64,000 nt of DNA from DASZTV01 sp035547515 (lineage in GTDB: Bacteria; Actinomycetota; Actinomycetes; JAFAQI01). The DNA is taken from contig DASZUS010000056.1 in assembly GCA_035547515.1 (NCBI GenBank), positions 69,637 through 133,636 on the forward strand, in the 5' to 3' direction. Under the pieces are notes generated by a model. The model worked only from the letters and a program-made list of their open reading frames with translations, made no database searches and was not told where the DNA came from. Each line of letters begins with the position of its first letter. The stretch's first letter is position 1. Shown piece after piece: positions 60,670-64,000 of the stretch. Position numbers and translations under genes: made by a program.

Positions 60670-63240
60670 ATGTCGGGCCTGGTCGAGCGGCACCGGCAGC
60701 TGGATCAGCTGTCGGTCGCGCTTGACGGCGTACGCGCCGGCCGCGGTGCCGTCTGCCTGGTGTCCGGGGAGGCCGGCGCCGGCAAGTCGGCCTTGGTGCG
60801 CGCCTTCGCCGAACGGGCGTCGGCGCGCGTCGAGACGCTGGTCGGGTTCTGTGACAGCTTGCGGGCCGCGAGGACGCTCGGACCGGTCGCCGACTGGAAC
60901 GCCGCCGCCGACCCGGCACTAGGCCCGCTCATCGGTGAAGGATGGGAGCCCCGCCGCATCTTCGAGGCGGTCCTGTCGCGCGTCAGCGAGCGGCCGACCC
61001 TCGCCATCATCGAGGACCTTCACTGGGCCGACGACGCGACGCTGGACCTGGTGCTGTTCCTCTCCCGCCGCACCGCTCGGATGCGCTCGCTGTTGCTCGT
61101 CACCTACCGCGACGACGAGGCAACGCCCGGGTCACCGCTTGGGCTGCTGCTCGGCGACCTCGCCACGACAAGTCCCGTGCGAGTAGCCGTCCCCCGGCTG
61201 ACCAAGGAGGGAGTCAGCGAGCTAGCAGCCGATCGCGTCGATGACGTCGACGAGCTGTGGCGGCGTACCGAGGGCAACCCGTTCTTCGTCACCGAGTGCC
61301 TGTCGAGCAACGAGGAGCTGCCGGCCACGGTCCGTGACGCGGTAATCGCCCGGGCGGCGCGCTTGGGCGAGCCGGCACTCGAGATGCTGCAGACGCTGTC
61401 GGTAATCCCCGGCTTCGTCGAGCTCTGGCTGGCGGATGCCCTCGGTGTGGACCGCTCAGTCCTCGACGACTGCGTGGCGGCCGGCGTGCTTCGCGACGCC
61501 GGCGATGGCGTGGCCTTTCGCCACGAGCTCGCCCGCAGTGCGATGTACGACACGCTGCCGCCAGCGCGGCGGCGGACCTTGCACGCAGTAGTGCTCGACA
61601 GCCTCGAGCAGCGCGGTCAGGCCGACGCCGCCCGGCTCGCTCACCACGCTGCCGCCGCCGGCGACGTCGGCGCGGTGCTCCGCCACGCACCGCGCGCCGC
61701 CGACGAGGCTGCCCGAGCAGGCTCGCTTCGCGAGGCGGTCTCCCACCTGCAGCTCGCGCTGACCTACCGCGACGCGATGCGCACTGAAACCCACCGCGAG
61801 CTGCTCGTCCGGCTCGGTGACCACTGCGAGGCACTCGGCCGCCATGCGACGTCGGCCGAGGCCTACCGCGAGGCGATCCAGCTCGTCACCGACGGCACTG
61901 CGCGCGCGGGGTTGCTGCTCAAGCTGTGGAACCCGCTGAGCTTCGCCGGCCATCTCGACGCCGCGGCAGCGGTCCTCGACGAGGCGCTGGCAGTCATCGG
62001 GCGAGCAGCGCCCAGCCACGAGCTTGCGCTGGCCTGCGCACAACGGTCGTCGCACCTGATGCTGTCGCGGCGCCTTCGCGATGCCGAGCCGTGGGGGCAG
62101 GACGCGATGTCGCACGCCCGCGCGGTAGGCGACATCGAGACCCTCGGTTATGCCTGCATTCAAAGCGGCGTGGCGCGCTGGATGTCCGGCGAGGAGGACG
62201 GCCTGGCACGGATCCGCGAGGGCATCGCTCTCGCCCGCGCCAACAACCTCCCGCGCCTGGTCGCCCTCGGGCTCAGCCAGATCGGCTCCGGCGGCGGAGA
62301 GAACCGGCGCTACGACGAGGCGATGGCCGCACTCGAGGAGTGCGTCGCGTACGCCGAGGAGTTCGACCTCGGTAGTCGCGGGCTCTACAGCCTGGCGTGG
62401 CTCGGTCGCTGCCAGGTCGAGCGCGGCCAGTGGGCGGAGGCAACGGTGACGCTCGACCGGGTCGTCCGCTCGCAGCGCGCCGAAGGGGTCACCGTCATCA
62501 CGGCGCTGACCGCCCTGGGCCGGCTTCGTACCCGCCGGGGCGATCCGGACCCGACCCGCCCGCTGGACGAGGCGCTCGAGCTCGCGCGCCACACCGGCCA
62601 TCTGCAGCGGCTCTGGCCGGTCGTCGCGGCGCGCGCCGAGGCCGCCTGGCTGCAGGGGCGGCTCCCCGACGAGCTCGACGCGGTCGCGGAGGTCCACGCC
62701 CAGGCCCGCTCGCTCGACCAACCATGGGCCACGGAGGAGCTCGCGTTCTGGCTGGTGCGCGGCGGGGCCGCCGTTCCGGACCTGTCGTCGCACACCCCGT
62801 TCGGCCTGCATGCCATGGGGCGGCCCGATCTGGCCGCCGAGAGATGGCAGCGGCATGGCTGCCCGTATGAGCAGGCCGATGCGCTCGCCGACTGCGATGA
62901 CGAGCAGGCTCAGCTCGAGGCGGTCGCCCGCTTCCGTTCTCTCGCCGCCCATCCGGCACTGCGCCGGCTTCGCGACCGGCGTCGAAGCGAGGGGCGTTCG
63001 ACGCCTCGGGGCCCGAACCCCACCACCCGAGGCAACCTCGCCGGGCTCACCGATCGCGAGTCGGAGGTGCTCGCTCTCCTCGCGCAGGGACACACCAACG
63101 CCGAGATCGCCGGGCTGCTGCACCTGAGCTCGAAGACGGTCGAGCACCACGTCTCGCACGTGCTCGCCAAGCTCGGCGTGCGTTCTCGCACCGAGGCGGC
63201 GACCCTCGCTGTCGCGGCCGGTGCCGACCGGCAGATATAG
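60670..63240 (+). CDS. LAL-type LuxR-family regulator with AAA ATPase
   Basis: This 856-residue regulator has an N-terminal ATPase (Walker A GEAGAGKS, residues 33-40; Walker B AIIEDLHWADD, about 114-124), a long TPR-like helical middle (about 300-780) and a C-terminal LuxR helix-turn-helix (LTDRESEVLALLAQGHTNAE, about 795-850). LAL proteins are large ATP-dependent activators that respond to small molecules. The start at 60670 is close behind the hairpin; no classic Shine-Dalgarno is seen. It may control its own neighbours, but no operator is clear. Confidence 0.87.
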   Translation: MSGLVERHRQLDQLSVALDGVRAGRGAVCLVSGEAGAGKSALVRAFAERASARVETLVGFCDSLRAARTLGPVADWNAAADPALGPLIGEGWEPRRIFEAVLSRVSERPTLAIIEDLHWADDATLDLVLFLSRRTARMRSLLLVTYRDDEATPGSPLGLLLGDLATTSPVRVAVPRLTKEGVSELAADRVDDVDELWRRTEGNPFFVTECLSSNEELPATVRDAVIARAARLGEPALEMLQTLSVIPGFVELWLADALGVDRSVLDDCVAAGVLRDAGDGVAFRHELARSAMYDTLPPARRRTLHAVVLDSLEQRGQADAARLAHHAAAAGDVGAVLRHAPRAADEAARAGSLREAVSHLQLALTYRDAMRTETHRELLVRLGDHCEALGRHATSAEAYREAIQLVTDGTARAGLLLKLWNPLSFAGHLDAAAAVLDEALAVIGRAAPSHELALACAQRSSHLMLSRRLRDAEPWGQDAMSHARAVGDIETLGYACIQSGVARWMSGEEDGLARIREGIALARANNLPRLVALGLSQIGSGGGENRRYDEAMAALEECVAYAEEFDLGSRGLYSLAWLGRCQVERGQWAEATVTLDRVVRSQRAEGVTVITALTALGRLRTRRGDPDPTRPLDEALELARHTGHLQRLWPVVAARAEAAWLQGRLPDELDAVAEVHAQARSLDQPWATEELAFWLVRGGAAVPDLSSHTPFGLHAMGRPDLAAERWQRHGCPYEQADALADCDDEQAQLEAVARFRSLAAHPALRRLRDRRRSEGRSTPRGPNPTTRGNLAGLTDRESEVLALLAQGHTNAEIAGLLHLSSKTVEHHVSHVLAKLGVRSRTEAATLAVAAGADRQI

Positions 63241-63328
63241 GGGCTTTCCCCGATGCGACGGGTGGGCGGCCTCGGCTTCGCTGAGAGCCGGCGCCACAGC
63301 GCCAAACCATCCAGTCGAGGAGGAACAA

Positions 63329-63598
63329 ATGCCCCGCTACCTGATCGAGCGCGAGCTGCCGGGCGCCGGCGCGCTGACCGACGCGCAGATCCGCGACATC
63401 GCCGCAAAGTCCAACGGCGTCCTCGCCACCATGGCCGGCCGAGCCCAGTGGGTCGAAAGCTACGTGACCGACGACGCGATCACCTGCGTGTACCTCGCCG
63501 AAAGCCCGGAAGCGGTCCGCGAGCACGCCGCCGCCGGCGGCTTTCCCTGCACGAACATCCGCGAAGTCACCCGGGTCATCGACCCCTCGTCCGCCTGA
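63329..63598 (+). CDS. DUF4242 family protein
   Basis: This 89-residue protein matches DUF4242 (SCO4226-like), which forms a small ferredoxin-like beta sheet: MPRYLIERELPGAG, then NGVLATM, WVESYVTDDAITCVYLAES and the end VREHAAAGGFPCTNIREVTRVIDP. Structural members bind nickel; the role is unknown. A strong GAGGAGGA precedes the ATG. It follows the LAL regulator by about 90 bases. Confidence 0.85.
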   Translation: MPRYLIERELPGAGALTDAQIRDIAAKSNGVLATMAGRAQWVESYVTDDAITCVYLAESPEAVREHAAAGGFPCTNIREVTRVIDPSSA

Positions 63599-63684
63599 CC
63601 TCACTTTCGAAGATCGCCTGAGTTCCGTACCTTGGACTCGAGTGTCCGGGTGAGTCACCGGGTCGACGTGAGGACGGGGTCGAA

Positions 63685-63858
63685 GTGAAGCGGGTCGAGG
63701 TCGAGCGCGACGGTCAGTGGTTCACGGGCACGATGGGCCTGTGGCGGGAGGACCCGCGCAAGGGATGGATCGCAACCGTCCGGTACTCAACCGGCTCCCG
63801 GGTGCTGACGGAGACGATTCCCGCGGACCGCATCCGCGAGCTCGGCGACGACGAGTAG
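63685..63858 (+). CDS. Small conserved-looking protein of 57 residues
   Basis: A GTG start at 63685 with GGACGGGG upstream opens a frame encoding a small basic/acidic beta-rich protein (KRVEVERDGQWFTGTMGLWR, then KGWIATVRYSTGSR and a charged end IRELGDDE). The codon pattern is typical of the window. I do not recognise a family; residues Trp-Phe-x-Gly and the GWIATVRY strand look like a small SH3-like or Tudor-like barrel. Confidence 0.6.
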   Translation: MKRVEVERDGQWFTGTMGLWREDPRKGWIATVRYSTGSRVLTETIPADRIRELGDDE

Positions 63859-63874
63859 CCGCTGACTGCGATCC

Positions 63875-64000
63875 TCAGCGGGTGAGGATCGCAAGCTGCT
63901 GCGTCGCGCGGGTCATTGCGACGTAGCGATCCAAGGCGGCCTCGACGCCGTCACCCCACTCCTGCGGGTCGACCAGGATCACCAGGTCGAACTCGAGCCC
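63875..64000 (-). CDS. UvrD/HelD-type helicase C-terminus, partial
   Basis: The last 41 codons run off the window. The sequence GLEFDLVILVDPQEWG and DRYVAMTRATQQLAILTR is the motif V/VI region of superfamily 1A helicases such as UvrD and HelD/HelR, in which the Arg of motif VI is in YVAMTRA. HelR-type proteins clear stalled RNA polymerase in actinobacteria; this piece cannot tell HelD from UvrD-like. The stop is at 63875. Confidence 0.75.
   Translation of the reverse strand, partial: GLEFDLVILVDPQEWGDGVEAALDRYVAMTRATQQLAILTR

Noticed and set aside
63649..63659. GGTGAGTCACC palindrome before the 57-residue gene
   Set aside because: Only 11 bases and no further symmetry; too short to support a regulatory site.

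Overview
The window is high-GC DNA with dense gene packing, 4-base ATGA/GTGA overlaps between cistrons, many GTG starts and few Shine-Dalgarno-free gaps. Typical gene families (MarR and TetR regulators, MmpL-type RND transporter, LAL-type LuxR regulator, SpoIIE/RsbW signalling modules, DUF6351, DUF4242, GAF/PAS hybrid kinases, LolA/RseB-like protein with a two-component pair) point to a soil-type actinobacterium. I cannot name the genus from this sequence. No tRNA, rRNA, CRISPR array, insertion sequence or phage gene is visible.

Layout. 1-1.1 kb: partial small membrane protein, an odd membrane-anchored HTH-like protein of atypical composition, and a divergent cold-shock-domain protein. 1.2-5.6 kb: marR-MFS exporter-universal stress protein operon, meeting a convergent MmpL-type exporter whose 3' end overlaps it by 57 bases. 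5.7-15.3 kb: a tightly coupled cluster with a seven-gene cation/proton antiporter module (MrpE, F, G, MbhD, MbhE-MrpB fusion, MrpC, MrpD), a small HTH-like protein, and a formate dehydrogenase (FdnG-like large subunit, four-cluster ferredoxin subunit, NrfD-like membrane subunit). The antiporter gene order is that of the archaeal Mbh module, without the large MrpA subunit and without hydrogenase genes. 15.4-20.9 kb: a CPA1 cation/proton antiporter, then marR-ClC-SCO1 on the minus strand, divergent from a DUF4396 membrane protein across a perfect palindrome. 20.9-26.1 kb: a remnant of an RsbW-like kinase and a carbohydrate ABC transporter operon whose first permease carries an inserted SdrD-B-like domain. 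26.1-29.4 kb: SWIM-SNF2 helicase.

29.4-37.8 kb (minus): nitroreductase, tetR, a palindromic operator, then six overlapping genes (SDR, amidohydrolase-2, N-acyl-D-amino-acid deacylase-like amidohydrolase, SDR, intact M24 peptidase-like protein, metal-site-less M24 paralogue): a probable catabolic operon for an unknown amide or imide. 37.8-43.4 kb: small basic Rho-N/SAP-like protein, two divergent MFS transporters (the second with a helical C-terminal extension), a 61-base palindrome, and a secreted esterase.

43.5-49.6 kb: a 1263-residue hybrid kinase/receiver/PP2C phosphatase/RsbW-like protein, and a SMARCAL1-like SNF2 helicase on the other strand. 49.6-54.7 kb: OmpR-type two-component system divergent from a secreted RseB/LolA-like protein with an ABC-2 exporter. 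54.7-60 kb: ferritin-like diiron protein, a collapsed nucleotidyltransferase gene and its small partner, aldehyde dehydrogenase, secreted DUF6351 hydrolase. 60-64 kb: lipoprotein, LAL regulator, DUF4242 protein, a 57-residue protein, and the C-terminus of a UvrD/HelD-type helicase running off the end.

The strongest unusual items are the Mbh-like antiporter module placed directly upstream of a formate dehydrogenase, the permease with an inserted extracellular domain, and the TetR-linked amidohydrolase/M24 operon.
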